A DNA stretch of 64,000 bases from Actinokineospora globicatena (GCF_024171945.1 NZ_JAMTCR010000004.1:620001-684000); one strand, 5' to 3'. Counted from the stretch's first letter, positions 35,120-44,268 are shown. The notes: generated by a model not told the origin, from the letters alone. A program made the numbers and translations.

Positions 35120-35683
35120 TCAAGGCCACATGACTAAGCCGCCGGTCCAGGGGGCGGTGAGGTCTTGGGGGGTTAGGCGGACGTTGGTGGCGGCCTGGAT
35201 GGCGAGGATCGTGCGTTGGGTGGGGGAGAGGTGGTCGTCGGGGGAGGTTAGGGCGGTGAGGGCGGAGATGTAGTCCGTGTTCTCCGCTCCCCACCGCCTC
35301 AGGGAACGAGGGTTGAGGCTGGTGACTGGTTCGCCGTTGAACGAGGTCAGGACTTCGACGTTGTTCGGGTCGGTGAAAGCGGCGCACGAGACGCCGTTGC
35401 CAGCGGACAGTTCGGTCAGCAGGTCCGGGTCCATCCCGACCCAGCCGGTCAGCCCGTCGAGTTCGAGCACGAGCGTGCGACCCGGCCGGACTTGCTTGGC
35501 CAGCAACAACACGCCGTCGTCGGCGCTGTTCGCCAGTCGGGTGCTCGCTTGCCCCAAGCCGTCGGGCAAGTCCCGTTCGTCGGCCACGCCCATCAGTTCC
35601 AGGGTGGCGTCGACCGGCATGTCGGTGACGAGCAAGCACCACCCCTCGCCGAGCAGGGTCGTGGGGTCGAACGGATCAGCCAC
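35120..35683 (-). CDS. DUF6461-like protein, candidate immunity partner
   Basis: A 187-residue acidic soluble protein resembling DUF6461 (LLGEGWCLLVTDMPVDATLELMGV at the N terminus, LVLELDGLTGWVGMDPDLL in the middle, VTSLNPRSLRRWGAE near 130). GTG at 35683 has GGGAGG seven bases upstream, within the last codons of the preceding DNase gene, so the two are translationally close. Small acidic proteins directly downstream of a secreted nuclease are typical immunity proteins; that role here is inferred. The family itself has no assigned function that I know of. Confidence 0.65.
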   Translation of the reverse strand: MADPFDPTTLLGEGWCLLVTDMPVDATLELMGVADERDLPDGLGQASTRLANSADDGVLLLAKQVRPGRTLVLELDGLTGWVGMDPDLLTELSAGNGVSCAAFTDPNNVEVLTSFNGEPVTSLNPRSLRRWGAENTDYISALTALTSPDDHLSPTQRTILAIQAATNVRLTPQDLTAPWTGGLVMWP

Positions 35684-35697
35684 CCTCGTCCTCCCGG

Positions 35698-37230
35698 TTA
35701 CTGGACGTGCACGTAGAAGCGGTCGTTGCTGTTGAACGGATCCTCGAGGTCGTAGTCCCACTGCAGGATCCGGTCGTCGACATAGTAGACGCGGACTTTC
35801 CCGCCTGCGGCGCGGTTGTGCGAGCGCGGCACTGCCTTGACCGAGAAGTCCCAGTCAGGGTGGGCAGCGCCCTCCAGCGTCGACCCCATCGGGTACTCGT
35901 CACACTCATCCGGGATCGACGTGTCCGGCGGCACCGGCAACCCGATGTCGCGGTAGAGGTCCGCGTAGATCCCGGTTCCGTAGCAGGCGCCGTTCTTGTG
36001 CGCGTCGTTCTCCTTGTCCTCGGTCGGATGCAGCTGCGGGCTGATCCGGTGCAGCCCCGGCGCGTTCTCGTCACCCGCGATGTACTTCCCGGGGATCCGC
36101 TTGTCGCGCGGCGGCGGCACACCGTCCGGCACGAGCCGCGGATAGGTCTGGTTGGGCGCATCCTGCGCTTGCAGGATGTGCAGCGAAACCAGGTAGTAGT
36201 TCGACGCCGGGTCAGTCGTGAAACCCGCCCGTGGCGTGACTTCCGCGAACACGCACGCGTGCGGGTACGTCGTTGTGCCGTGCCGGAAGTACGTCGCCGA
36301 GTCGCACCGCAGCGCCCGTTGCGGGCTCTCCCCGCGCTTGATGGTCACGAACGGCGGGAAGTCGGTGAACAGCTCCACGTACTCGTGGTTGTAGGAGATC
36401 ACGTCCCGACCGACGCCGGACCCGGGCTTGTTGTAGACGTCCCACGACTGCCAGGTGGTCTGGTTGTCCCAGTACGCCCACGGGAAAGTCACTCCGCCAC
36501 CGCTAGCCGCGCACACGGAGAACGACTCGCGGCACTGCCCGATGATCGTCAGCGGCACGTTCGGCGCCAGCCAGATGTTGTCCCACCAACCCCAGTCGTA
36601 GTCGACCGAGTCCCGCTGGATCCGGGCCCACTGCCGGGCGCGGCGCTGCTTGTCGTCGGTCTGGGTGAACAGCTCCAGCGTCGCGGTCGTGGTGCCCTCC
36701 TTCTCGACCGGGACGCCGTTGCGGATCGTCCAGTACTCCGCCTCGACCCCGATCCGTTGGCAGTGCGTGAACCTGTTGTGGATCCGCCCCATCCCCGGCG
36801 CCGACTCCGGCGCCCCGAAGCACTCATCGAGCAACCTGCGGTTCGGCTCGTTGAGCACCGGCGGTGGCGGGGCGGCGGTGACCGCACCAGGATTCCGCTT
36901 CGTCACCCGCTCCGCAGCCGCCTCTGTAGCGCGCGCCTGCTTCTCTGCCGTGGCGGGCTTCTGTGCGGGCTGACGTTCCCGCTGATCATCACCCGGCGTC
37001 CGCGGCGCCCGACCTTGTTGCTGTGGGCCAACCTTCTGCCCCGCCCGGGCCTGCGCCCGCATCTTGTCCAACTCGCCCTCGTCGATCCCCACCCGCATCT
37101 TGATGACCGCGGGCCCCTCAGACGCCTCGACCCGCGCCGCCGCAACCCCCGGTGTCACCCCGGCCACCAGCACAGCAGCCACCACAACCCCAACCCGCCG
37201 TCTACGCCATAACATTGTTCTCCCCAACAT
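35698..37230 (-). CDS. Secreted NucA/NucB-type deoxyribonuclease
   Basis: A 510-residue exported protein. A basic N terminus and hydrophobic segment (MLWRRRRVGVVVAAVLVAGV) form a signal peptide ending near AAARV. A Gln/Arg/Ala-rich, likely disordered linker (about 50-120) precedes a large Trp/Tyr-rich region with several cysteines, and the C terminus carries the NucA/NucB motif PDECDEYPMGST (C443-D444-E445-Y446-P447). In that family the motif belongs to the metal-dependent DNase active site. ATG at 37230 is used; the ATG five codons on has GGGGAG upstream and is equally possible. The next gene overlaps its regulatory region and may encode an immunity protein. Confidence 0.78.
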   Translation of the reverse strand: MLGRTMLWRRRRVGVVVAAVLVAGVTPGVAAARVEASEGPAVIKMRVGIDEGELDKMRAQARAGQKVGPQQQGRAPRTPGDDQRERQPAQKPATAEKQARATEAAAERVTKRNPGAVTAAPPPPVLNEPNRRLLDECFGAPESAPGMGRIHNRFTHCQRIGVEAEYWTIRNGVPVEKEGTTTATLELFTQTDDKQRRARQWARIQRDSVDYDWGWWDNIWLAPNVPLTIIGQCRESFSVCAASGGGVTFPWAYWDNQTTWQSWDVYNKPGSGVGRDVISYNHEYVELFTDFPPFVTIKRGESPQRALRCDSATYFRHGTTTYPHACVFAEVTPRAGFTTDPASNYYLVSLHILQAQDAPNQTYPRLVPDGVPPPRDKRIPGKYIAGDENAPGLHRISPQLHPTEDKENDAHKNGACYGTGIYADLYRDIGLPVPPDTSIPDECDEYPMGSTLEGAAHPDWDFSVKAVPRSHNRAAGGKVRVYYVDDRILQWDYDLEDPFNSNDRFYVHVQ

Positions 37231-37558
37231 CTCGTCCTCACCGAACCGAGGAAGCCCGAGGTCGGCCTAAATTCCCCCGACCCCCTCGGGAAATTGGCCC
37301 AACCATCCTCGCACGCCACCCCCGCGACCACCCGAAATTCCCCGGAAACAACCGGTCCTGCCGCCCGATCCCATTCAAGCCACACGCCTGGCCGTTTCCA
37401 TGGCTAAACTCGAAGAATTCCGCTCGAATTGATCATGTAGCACCACGCACGTGCCTGCGTGTCCGTTCGTGTTGATCAACAAGCGGGGGCAGTCGCACGT
37501 TGCAGGCGGACCGTGATCCCGGGTGGGAGGTTTGGCTGGTAGCGGCTACGTTGGGGGA
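37231..37558. other. Intergenic region upstream of the DNase gene
   Basis: About 330 bp containing the divergent promoters of the secreted DNase and the SRPBCC gene. The stretch around 37400-37470 is AT-rich for this genome (GAATTCCGCTCGAATTG). No gene or repeat is seen. Confidence 0.5.
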
Positions 37559-37997
37559 ATGGGTGGAGTGCGGTCTTATGGCGTTGTTGCGGAGTCTGCG
37601 GGGGCGCCGGGTGTTGTGTGGGCGTTGTTGCTTGATGTCGACACGTGGCCTGTGTGGTCTCGGGTCGATGAGGCGGAGGACAGCCCTGGTGGGCGGGGTG
37701 GAGGTCGGCACGTTCCGCACGTTCCGGACTGGGAAGGTGGTGACGAAGGAGCGGATCACGGTCCTGGAGGCTGAGCGGCGGTTCGGGTACGAGGGTGTGG
37801 TGAATCCGCAGCTCACCGGCTACCGGGCCACGGTCGACCTTGCGGAGTTGCCCAACGGTGGGACGCGGATCCGTTGGCGTGGCACGTACACCGCGCGCTG
37901 GGGGATGCGGTGGTTCATGAAGCCTTATCTCCAGCGCTGCATGTGGAGTATCGCGACCGGGTTGGCTGACCACGACGCGCGCGCGGACCCGAGGTAG
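37559..37997 (+). pseudogene. SRPBCC/polyketide-cyclase-like gene with frameshift
   Basis: A small START-like ligand-binding protein broken into two frames. The first frame begins at ATG 37559 and gives GVVWALLLDVDTWPVWSRVDEAEDS. The family continuation (VEVGTFRTFRTGKVVTKERI, then RFGYEGVVNPQLTGYRATVDL and GGTRIRWRGTYTA) is in another frame. The shift falls in the G-rich run near 37690. This could be a real mutation or a homopolymer sequencing error. TACGTT ends six bases before the ATG. The neighbouring ArsR-type gene is a usual partner of this family. Confidence 0.75.
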
Positions 37998-37999
37998 CG

Positions 38000-38473
38000 A
38001 TGATCCGCATCCACCTGGGACCTCTGACGTTGGCGCGCACCAGGATCGCGATCAGCCCGCTCAACGAGTCCGTCGCCGCGCTGGAGTTGCTTCACCGGTA
38101 CGGCTCGCAGGCGCCCTGGCCATACACTGAATGGGCCCGGCGCGCCTGGGAGATCCTGCGCACGGTGCCGCAAGTCGCCGCGCTGCACGTCCACCTCCAC
38201 TTGGCGGAGGCGGGGCGCGGGCAGCGGACTCCGGATGTGTTCGAGCCCATGCCCGAGGTGTCCGAACCCGAACTCGGCCAGGAACTCGACGCGCTACGAG
38301 AGACTCCGCGTGAACTGGTGGAGGTCCAGTTCGCCACGCATTGGCCGGGTAGTGTACCCGACTTTCTCGTTTCCTACCAACGTGATCACGTCAAGGCTTT
38401 CGCCGCGCTCGCCAACGCGCCCGGATGTCTCCGCCGCTGGTGGTCGCCGCCGAGCAGGCCGAGGTCGCGCTGA
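38000..38473 (+). CDS. ArsR-type regulator N-terminal region (DUF5937-like), truncated
   Basis: A 157-residue product that opens like actinobacterial ArsR-type regulators (MIRIHLGPLTLARTRIAISPLNESVAALELLH) and continues through the DUF5937 region to DHVKAFAALANAPG. The family normally runs to about 320 residues with a C-terminal winged helix, which is absent. The last 20 residues (Arg/Trp/Pro rich) are read out of frame over an aminotransferase tail. It is probably non-functional. It starts 2 bp after the SRPBCC remnant. Confidence 0.65.
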   Translation: MIRIHLGPLTLARTRIAISPLNESVAALELLHRYGSQAPWPYTEWARRAWEILRTVPQVAALHVHLHLAEAGRGQRTPDVFEPMPEVSEPELGQELDALRETPRELVEVQFATHWPGSVPDFLVSYQRDHVKAFAALANAPGCLRRWWSPPSRPRSR

Positions 38474-38508
38474 GGGTGTTCGCCGAGGCGATCGACGCCT
38501 GCCGATGA
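38425..38508 (+). pseudogene. C-terminal remnant of a class III aminotransferase
   Basis: A 27-codon frame reading PPLVVAAEQAEVALRVFAE then ACR-stop. This matches the way class III aminotransferases end (the intact one downstream has GPPLVVTPEQVRDMAHRCA). The remnant's TGA overlaps the ATG of the intact gene (ATGA), as would two translationally coupled aminotransferase genes. It overlaps the ArsR-type frame in a different phase, so a deletion appears to have joined the two genes. Confidence 0.6.
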
Positions 38509-39818
38509 GCAAGCACGTGTTCTCCCGTTCCCCTGGTCACCGACTTCCTTTGGTGGTCAGGGGAACGGGGGCGGAGTTGTTCGATGAGGACGGACGGAGC
38601 TATCTCGACGGATCCGGGGGCGCGGTGGTCAACTCGATCGGCCATGGTGTCACTGAGGTCGTCGACGCCATCGCCGCTCAGGCCGCCGCTGTCGCCTACG
38701 TGCATGGCACCGCGTTCGGTTCGGAGGCACTGGATGCCTATGCCGACGAACTCGCACCACTGTTGCCTGTGGACGATCCCCGGATCTACCCGGTGTCCGG
38801 CGGCAGTGAGGCTGTGGAGACCGCGATCAAGCTCGCGCGGGCCTACCACCTGGGTCGCGGCCAGAACCGGTCCGTGATCATCGCGCGGCAGGGTTCCTAC
38901 CACGGCAACACCCGTGGTGCGCTGGATGTTTCCGGTCGAGCTGGTCTACGGGCGCCTTATCTGCCGTGGCTCGGGCACGCCTTCCACACCACGCCGCCGT
39001 ACGAGTACCGCTGCCCGTTCCCCGACGTGCACCCGGGCGGGTGCGCTGTTAGGCACGCCGAGCACCTGGACCGGGTCATTACCCAGATCGGTCCGGACCA
39101 GGTGGCCGCGTTCATCGCCGAACCAGTGTCCGGCGCGGCCCTCGGCGCTTGTGTTCCGCCTGCGGAGTACTGGCCCGCGATTGCCGAGGTCTGCCGCGCC
39201 CACGGTGTGCTGCTGATCGCTGATGAGGTGATGACCGGCTTCGGCCGCACCGGCCGCTGGTTCGCCTGCGAGCACTGGGGCCTGCGGCCGGACATCCTCG
39301 TCGCGGCCAAGGGCGCAGCCTCCGGGTACTGGCCCCTCGGCCTCACCGTGTGCTCCGGCGAGATCCACGACACCGTGGCGGAATCCGGTTTCACCCACGG
39401 CTTCACCTACTCCCACCACCCTGTCGGCGCCGCCGCCGGACGGGCGGTACTAGGTGTCCTGCGCGACTTGGTGCCCACTGTCGCCGACCGCGGCCGGGAC
39501 CTCGGCTTGGCACTGCACCGCGAACTCTCCACCCACTGGGCCGTCGGCGACATCCGCGGCATCGGCCTCCTGCGCGCGGTCGAACTCGTCCGCGACCGCG
39601 ACACCCGCCAGCCCTTCCCCCGCCACGACCGAATCGCCGAACAGATCATCGCCGCCGCGAAAACCGAAGGACTCCTCCTCTACCACGCAACCGGCAACAC
39701 CAACGGCCACGACGGCGACCTGCTGCTCTTCGGCCCCCCGCTCGTCGTCACACCTGAGCAAGTAAGAGACATGGCCCACCGCTGCGCCACAGCGATCCAC
39801 GACGTCCTGGGACCCTGA
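38505..39818 (+). CDS. Class III PLP-dependent aminotransferase
   Basis: A 437-residue fold-type I aminotransferase of the omega-amino-acid/GABA type. PLP-lysine K269 is in LVAAKGAASGYWPLG, the cofactor-binding Asp in LLIADEVMTGFGRTG, and SYHGNTRGALDVSGR contacts phosphate. The donor and acceptor are not readable. ATG at 38505 overlaps the TGA of the aminotransferase remnant. It is followed by about 300 bp without a gene, then the metE riboswitch. Confidence 0.9.
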   Translation: MSKHVFSRSPGHRLPLVVRGTGAELFDEDGRSYLDGSGGAVVNSIGHGVTEVVDAIAAQAAAVAYVHGTAFGSEALDAYADELAPLLPVDDPRIYPVSGGSEAVETAIKLARAYHLGRGQNRSVIIARQGSYHGNTRGALDVSGRAGLRAPYLPWLGHAFHTTPPYEYRCPFPDVHPGGCAVRHAEHLDRVITQIGPDQVAAFIAEPVSGAALGACVPPAEYWPAIAEVCRAHGVLLIADEVMTGFGRTGRWFACEHWGLRPDILVAAKGAASGYWPLGLTVCSGEIHDTVAESGFTHGFTYSHHPVGAAAGRAVLGVLRDLVPTVADRGRDLGLALHRELSTHWAVGDIRGIGLLRAVELVRDRDTRQPFPRHDRIAEQIIAAAKTEGLLLYHATGNTNGHDGDLLLFGPPLVVTPEQVRDMAHRCATAIHDVLGP

Positions 39819-40122
39819 CGCCAGTATCGGGTTCCCACATAGTGCCCAATTCGCGCCGAGACTTTACGGAGGTGGGTGTCGGCGCGAACCACAATGCGAC
39901 CTACCCACGCCATTCGGCCGAGTGACACCACAACGGCTGCCCCGGCCTTCCCAGCTCGCGCCAGTGGCCTCGTGACGGAGTGCCGCTCCCGGTCTCGGTG
40001 GCGGGACCGCGCCAGCATCCCGATACCGTGGAGCAGGAAGACCGACCATGTCGAGGGTCACCGGTCGTGACCCGATCGGCGCTCGACACCGGGGTGCGCG
40101 CAGGCACTAGGCTGGTGGTGCA
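39819..40122. other. Intergenic region before the metE leader
   Basis: About 300 bp between the aminotransferase stop and the riboswitch. It should contain the metE promoter. I see no gene, repeat or terminator with confidence. Confidence 0.5.
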
Positions 40123-40302
40123 GCAGGTTCGGTCGCCGTGCGTTGACGTGCGGTGATCGAGGCAAGAGGGAACCCGGTGTGAGTCCGGGACTGCCCCGCA
40201 GCGGTGAGTGGGAACGACCGCCGTCACAGAGCACTGGGTGCGAGACCTGGGAAGCGACGGCCAGTAGGCACGAGTGTGGCGCCCGCGAGTCCGAAGACCT
40301 GC
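40123..40302 (+). promoter_or_regulatory. Cobalamin riboswitch
   Basis: Classic cobalamin aptamer blocks in order: P1 strand GCAGGT (40123-40128), AGAGGGAACCCGGTG, GAGTCCGGGACTGCCCCGC, a long P7-P13 region, and GCGAGTCCGAAGACCTGCC closing P1 (ACCTGC 40297-40302). A GC hairpin follows (GCGCCCC 40310-40316 with GGGGCGC 40325-40331) before the metE ribosome-binding site, a candidate expression platform. It would switch off B12-independent MetE when cobalamin is plentiful. Confidence 0.93.
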
Positions 40303-40437
40303 CCGCTGCGCGCCCCGTGACCGCGGGGCGCTGGCTGAGACCTCGCGGGTGGGTCGTGCCGAACCAGGCCCCTGGTGGTCTGCTTCGCCGTGCGCGCCTC
40401 CCGCGGTGGTCCATGTGGACTCGCGAAGGAGAGGCCC

Positions 40438-42717
40438 GTGACCAGCACGAACACCGGCGGCGCGACCGTGTACGGATACCCGCGCCAGGGTGCCAACCGG
40501 CAGTTGAAGAAGGCGACCGAGGCCTACTGGGCAGGCCGGACGGACGCTGACACCTTGCTCTCAGCCGCCCGGGACCTGCGGCTGGGACGGCTCGTGGAAC
40601 TGCGCGACGCCGGGCTGGACGAGATCCCGAGCAACGACTTCTCGCTCTACGACCACGTCCTGGACACCGCGTGGCTGGTCGGCGCGATCCCGCGGCGGCA
40701 CGCGGCGGTGGGGGAGGGGCTGGACCGCTACTTCGCCATGGCGCGCGGCGCGGCCGACGTCCCGCCGCTGGAGATGACCAAGTGGTTCGACACGAACTAC
40801 CACTACCTCGTCCCCGAGTTGGGGCCGGACACCGAGTTCACCCTCGACCCGACCAAGCCGCTCTCCGAGTTCGCCGAGGCGCTCGAGCACGGGATCCTCA
40901 CGCGGCCGGTGGTCCTGGGTCCGATCAGCTTCCTGTTGCTTGCCAAGGACCCGACCGGCACCTCCGAGCCGTTGGCCCTGCTCGACCGGTTGGTGCCGCT
41001 GTACGTCGACCTGCTCGGCCAGTTGCGCGCGGCGGGGGCGGAGTGGGTGCAGCTGGACGAGCCCGTGCTCGTCACCGACCAGCCCGCGGCCGTGTTGGAG
41101 CGGGTGGCGGAGACCTACGCGGCGCTGGCGGCGGAACGGGTGCGGCCCAAGATCCTGGTCGCCTCGTACTTCGACCGCCTCGGCGACGCGCTGCCGGTGC
41201 TCGCCGACTCCCCTGTCGAAGGTCTGGCGATCGACTTCACCGGTCCCGCCACGGCCAACCTCGAGCACTTGGCGGCCATCGGGGGCGTGCCGGGGAAACG
41301 GCTGGTCGCGGGCGTGGTCAACGGTCGCAACATCTGGGCCGCCGACCTCGCCGCCGCGTTGACCACGCTGGACACCCTGTACGGGTTGGCGGGCTCGCTG
41401 GACGTGTCGGCGTCGTGTTCGCTGCTGCACGTCCCGCTCGACGTCACCCTGGAGCGCGACCTGCACCCCGAGATCGCGGGCTGGCTCGCGTTCGCCCGGC
41501 AGAAGGTCGCTGAGGTCGTCACGCTGCGCGTCGGGCTGGCCGAGGGGCGCGCCGCGATCGCCGAAGCCCTGGGGGACAACGCGGACCGGCTGGCGTCGCG
41601 GGTCGGCTCGCCGATCGTGCGGGTGCCCGAGGTGCGGGACCGGGCGGTCACGGACGCCGACCTGCACCGCGCGTCCCCGTACGAGAAGCGTCGTCAGGCG
41701 CAGCAGGCCCGGTTGGCGCTGCCCGACCTGCCGACCACCACCATCGGCTCGTTCCCGCAGACCAGCGAGCTGCGCAAGGCCCGCGCGGAGCTGCGCGCGG
41801 GGCGGCTGTCGGACGAGGCGTACGAGGACGCGATGCGGGCGGAGATCCGCTCGGTCATCGCCGCGCAGGAGGAACTCGGGCTCGACGTGCTGGTGCACGG
41901 CGAGCCGGAGCGCAACGACATGGTCCAGTACTTCGCCGAGCAGCTCGCGGGGTTCGTCGCCACCCGGCACGGCTGGGTCCAGTCCTACGGCACCCGCTAC
42001 GTCCGGCCGCCGATCATCGCCGGTGACGTGTCCCGTCCCGCGCCGATGACCGTCGAGTGGTCCACCTACGCCGCGAGCCTGACACCGCGTCCGGTCAAGG
42101 GAATGCTCACCGGTCCGGTCACCATGCTGGCGTGGTCGTTCGTGCGCGACGACCAGCCGGAGGCGGAGACCGCGCGCCAGGTCGCACTGGCGCTGCGGGA
42201 CGAGGTGGCGGACCTGGAGCGCGCGGGCATCGCCGTGATCCAGGTCGACGAACCCGCGCTGCGCGAGACGCTGCCGTTGCGCCAGGCCGACCGCGCCGCC
42301 TACCTGGAGTGGGCGGTGACGTCCTTCACGCTCGCCACCGCAGGCGTCCGCGACGAGACCCAGATCCACACCCACATGTGCTACGCCGAGTTCGGCGACG
42401 TCCTCCAGGCCATCATCGACATGGATGCCGACGTCATCAGCCTGGAAGCGGCCCGCTCCAACATGGCCATCATCACCGACCTCACCGCCGCCGCCTACCC
42501 CAACGAAGTGGGCCCCGGCGTCTGGGACATCCACTCCCCGCGCGTGCCCTCGGTCGAGGAGATCATCGGCCACCTCCGCACCGCCACAGCCTCCTTCCCC
42601 GCCAACCGCCTCTGGGTGAACCCCGACTGCGGCCTCAAAACCCGCGGCTACCCCGAGGTCCACGCAACCCTCACCAACCTCGTCGCCGCCACCGCCACAG
42701 TCCGCTCCGATCTCTAA
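40438..42717 (+). CDS. metE: Cobalamin-independent methionine synthase
   Basis: The 759-residue MetE transfers a methyl group from 5-methyltetrahydropteroyl-triglutamate to homocysteine. The N-terminal barrel starts VYGYPRQGANRQLKKATEAYW; the C-terminal catalytic barrel begins PTTTIGSFPQT and holds the zinc ligands in IHTHMCYAEF and VNPDCGLKTRGY. Length is normal for the family. GTG at 40438 has AAGGAGAG upstream; the longer frame begins inside the leader and is rejected. Expression is controlled by the upstream cobalamin riboswitch. A strong terminator follows. Confidence 0.96.
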   Translation: MTSTNTGGATVYGYPRQGANRQLKKATEAYWAGRTDADTLLSAARDLRLGRLVELRDAGLDEIPSNDFSLYDHVLDTAWLVGAIPRRHAAVGEGLDRYFAMARGAADVPPLEMTKWFDTNYHYLVPELGPDTEFTLDPTKPLSEFAEALEHGILTRPVVLGPISFLLLAKDPTGTSEPLALLDRLVPLYVDLLGQLRAAGAEWVQLDEPVLVTDQPAAVLERVAETYAALAAERVRPKILVASYFDRLGDALPVLADSPVEGLAIDFTGPATANLEHLAAIGGVPGKRLVAGVVNGRNIWAADLAAALTTLDTLYGLAGSLDVSASCSLLHVPLDVTLERDLHPEIAGWLAFARQKVAEVVTLRVGLAEGRAAIAEALGDNADRLASRVGSPIVRVPEVRDRAVTDADLHRASPYEKRRQAQQARLALPDLPTTTIGSFPQTSELRKARAELRAGRLSDEAYEDAMRAEIRSVIAAQEELGLDVLVHGEPERNDMVQYFAEQLAGFVATRHGWVQSYGTRYVRPPIIAGDVSRPAPMTVEWSTYAASLTPRPVKGMLTGPVTMLAWSFVRDDQPEAETARQVALALRDEVADLERAGIAVIQVDEPALRETLPLRQADRAAYLEWAVTSFTLATAGVRDETQIHTHMCYAEFGDVLQAIIDMDADVISLEAARSNMAIITDLTAAAYPNEVGPGVWDIHSPRVPSVEEIIGHLRTATASFPANRLWVNPDCGLKTRGYPEVHATLTNLVAATATVRSDL

Positions 42718-42722
42718 CAACC

Positions 42723-42760
42723 GCCCGTGCGGTGGGTGGACACCCATCCACCGCACGGGC
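42723..42760 (+). terminator. metE terminator hairpin
   Basis: A 17-bp stem (GCCCGTGCGGTGGGTGG with its complement, one G-U pair) around a 4-nt ACAC loop, five bases after the metE stop. No T-run follows. Confidence 0.9.
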
Positions 42761-43212
42761 GTGCTTCGCCAAGAGCGACGGGGTTCATGCCACGCGAAGG
42801 CAGAGAATGCCCGCTGGATCCAGGACATCGCCCAACATCTTCAATCCTGCGATCGGCCTTCGCTCACTGCGTCGGAATGTCCACATGTGACTCCGCTGAG
42901 ATGATCGAGTCTCATCTGAATGAACAGCCGGAATTGTCAACCGATCGTTCTTACCGGCTGTTGGTGGTCGAGGCGTACTTGGCGCTTTGACGCGCCGCAG
43001 ACCGGTGTGTCGTTGGGCAGTTGTGTGTGGGTTCTGACGGGGATCGGGTTGTTGCGAGCTGCCTCATTCGTCATGACGCGAACATCCGCGTCTGTCGATG
43101 CGCGCGCTACGGGCCGTCCCGCAGTCGTGCCGATAGTGGGATATCCGGGGGTGTCAGCCGTTGAGCGTAGGCTGCACGCTCATTGCGACATCGAGTACTG
43201 GGGAGCGGCGCG
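42761..43212. other. Intergenic region, comparatively AT-rich
   Basis: About 450 bp between the metE terminator and the EcsC gene. Composition is less GC-rich than the core genes. No supportable gene, repeat or RNA is seen; it should contain the EcsC gene promoter. Confidence 0.5.
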
Positions 43213-44268
43213 GTGGGTACCGGAGACATGAGCAGCTATGAGCGGACGGCGTGGGACGAGCTTGCTGCATGGCGGGTCGACCGGTTGCCGTCGGCGGAGC
43301 GGCACGTGCTGCCCCAGGTGGTTCGTGGTGGCCTGGCCAAGGCAGGCGAGCTCGGCCGTGGGAGAGTCGACGGGATTCCCGGTGCGCAGCAGCTTGTCGG
43401 CACCCTCGGTCAAGCACTCGAGGGCATGCTGAGCGTGGTGAACAAGGCGGCGGAGAAGAGCATGCGGCGCAGCGTCGTCCTCGCTGCCTATGCCAAGCGC
43501 GGCCACGTCCTGACCGACATCGAGGACATCCGCAAGCTCGACCTCAAGGTGGTCGACAAGGTCAAGCCGCGCCTCGGCCTGCGCTATGCCTCCGGCACCG
43601 CGGTCACGGGCGCGGCCACCGGACTGGCTGTGTCCGGCGGCGAACTGCTGGCCACGGTCGGCACGGTGGCGAGTGCGGGAGCGGCCGCAGCACCCGGCGC
43701 CGGAACGGTCATCGCAGCGCTGGCCGCGGATGCGGCCGCGACGCTGGGGGCGATGACACGCGCCGTCGCCCGCACGGCGGCTTTCTACGGCTACGACACC
43801 AGACATCCGGAGGAGCAGGTCTTCGCCCTCGGTGTGCTGAACTTCGGCCTGGCTCGGCAGGCGGGCAAGAGTGCCGCCTACCTGGAGCTCAACAAGATCG
43901 TGCAAGCGTTGGCGCGCAACGCGACCTGGGCGCAGTTGAACACGAACAGCGTCACCCGTGTCCTGCACGTCGTCTACCAACGGCTCGGCTTGCGCCTGAC
44001 CAAACAGAAGCTCGGTCAGGCGGTACCCATCGCGGGCATCCTGATCGGTGCCGGTCTCAACGCCCGGCTGCTCGCCAAGCTGGCAGACGACGCCGACAGG
44101 CTGTACCGCGAACGCTTCCTGCGCGACAAGTACGGGCTCCCCGACGACGGTGTCCAGCCCACTCCCGCTGCGGACGACAACCCCGCCGACCAGATCCTCA
44201 TCGCCGAGATCGTCAACGACGAACTCGACACCGAAGGCCGTGACGCCCGCAACGACGAGCAGCGATAG
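43213..44268 (+). CDS. EcsC-family protein
   Basis: A 351-residue protein like the EcsC family, whose role is unclear (in Bacillus it is encoded with an ABC transporter of unknown substrate). The central Gly/Ala-rich helices (TAVTGAATGLAVSGGELLATVG and PGAGTVIAALAADAAATLGAM) could associate with membranes. The end is acidic. GTG at 43213 has GGGGAG seven bases upstream; ATG at 43228 is an alternative. It stands alone, with AT-richer DNA on both sides. Confidence 0.75.
   Translation: MGTGDMSSYERTAWDELAAWRVDRLPSAERHVLPQVVRGGLAKAGELGRGRVDGIPGAQQLVGTLGQALEGMLSVVNKAAEKSMRRSVVLAAYAKRGHVLTDIEDIRKLDLKVVDKVKPRLGLRYASGTAVTGAATGLAVSGGELLATVGTVASAGAAAAPGAGTVIAALAADAAATLGAMTRAVARTAAFYGYDTRHPEEQVFALGVLNFGLARQAGKSAAYLELNKIVQALARNATWAQLNTNSVTRVLHVVYQRLGLRLTKQKLGQAVPIAGILIGAGLNARLLAKLADDADRLYRERFLRDKYGLPDDGVQPTPAADDNPADQILIAEIVNDELDTEGRDARNDEQR

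Noticed and set aside
42723..42760. The hairpin after metE as part of a dispersed repeat
   Set aside because: It is a simple perfect stem directly after a stop and shares no sequence with family A or B; a terminator explains it.
40561..42828. A 755-codon minus-strand frame antisense to metE
   Set aside because: MetE motifs and the riboswitch fix the coding strand.
43251..44243. Alternative 330-codon frame overlapping the EcsC gene
   Set aside because: Arg/Gly-rich shadow frame; the EcsC frame has recognisable family sequence and a good ribosome-binding site.
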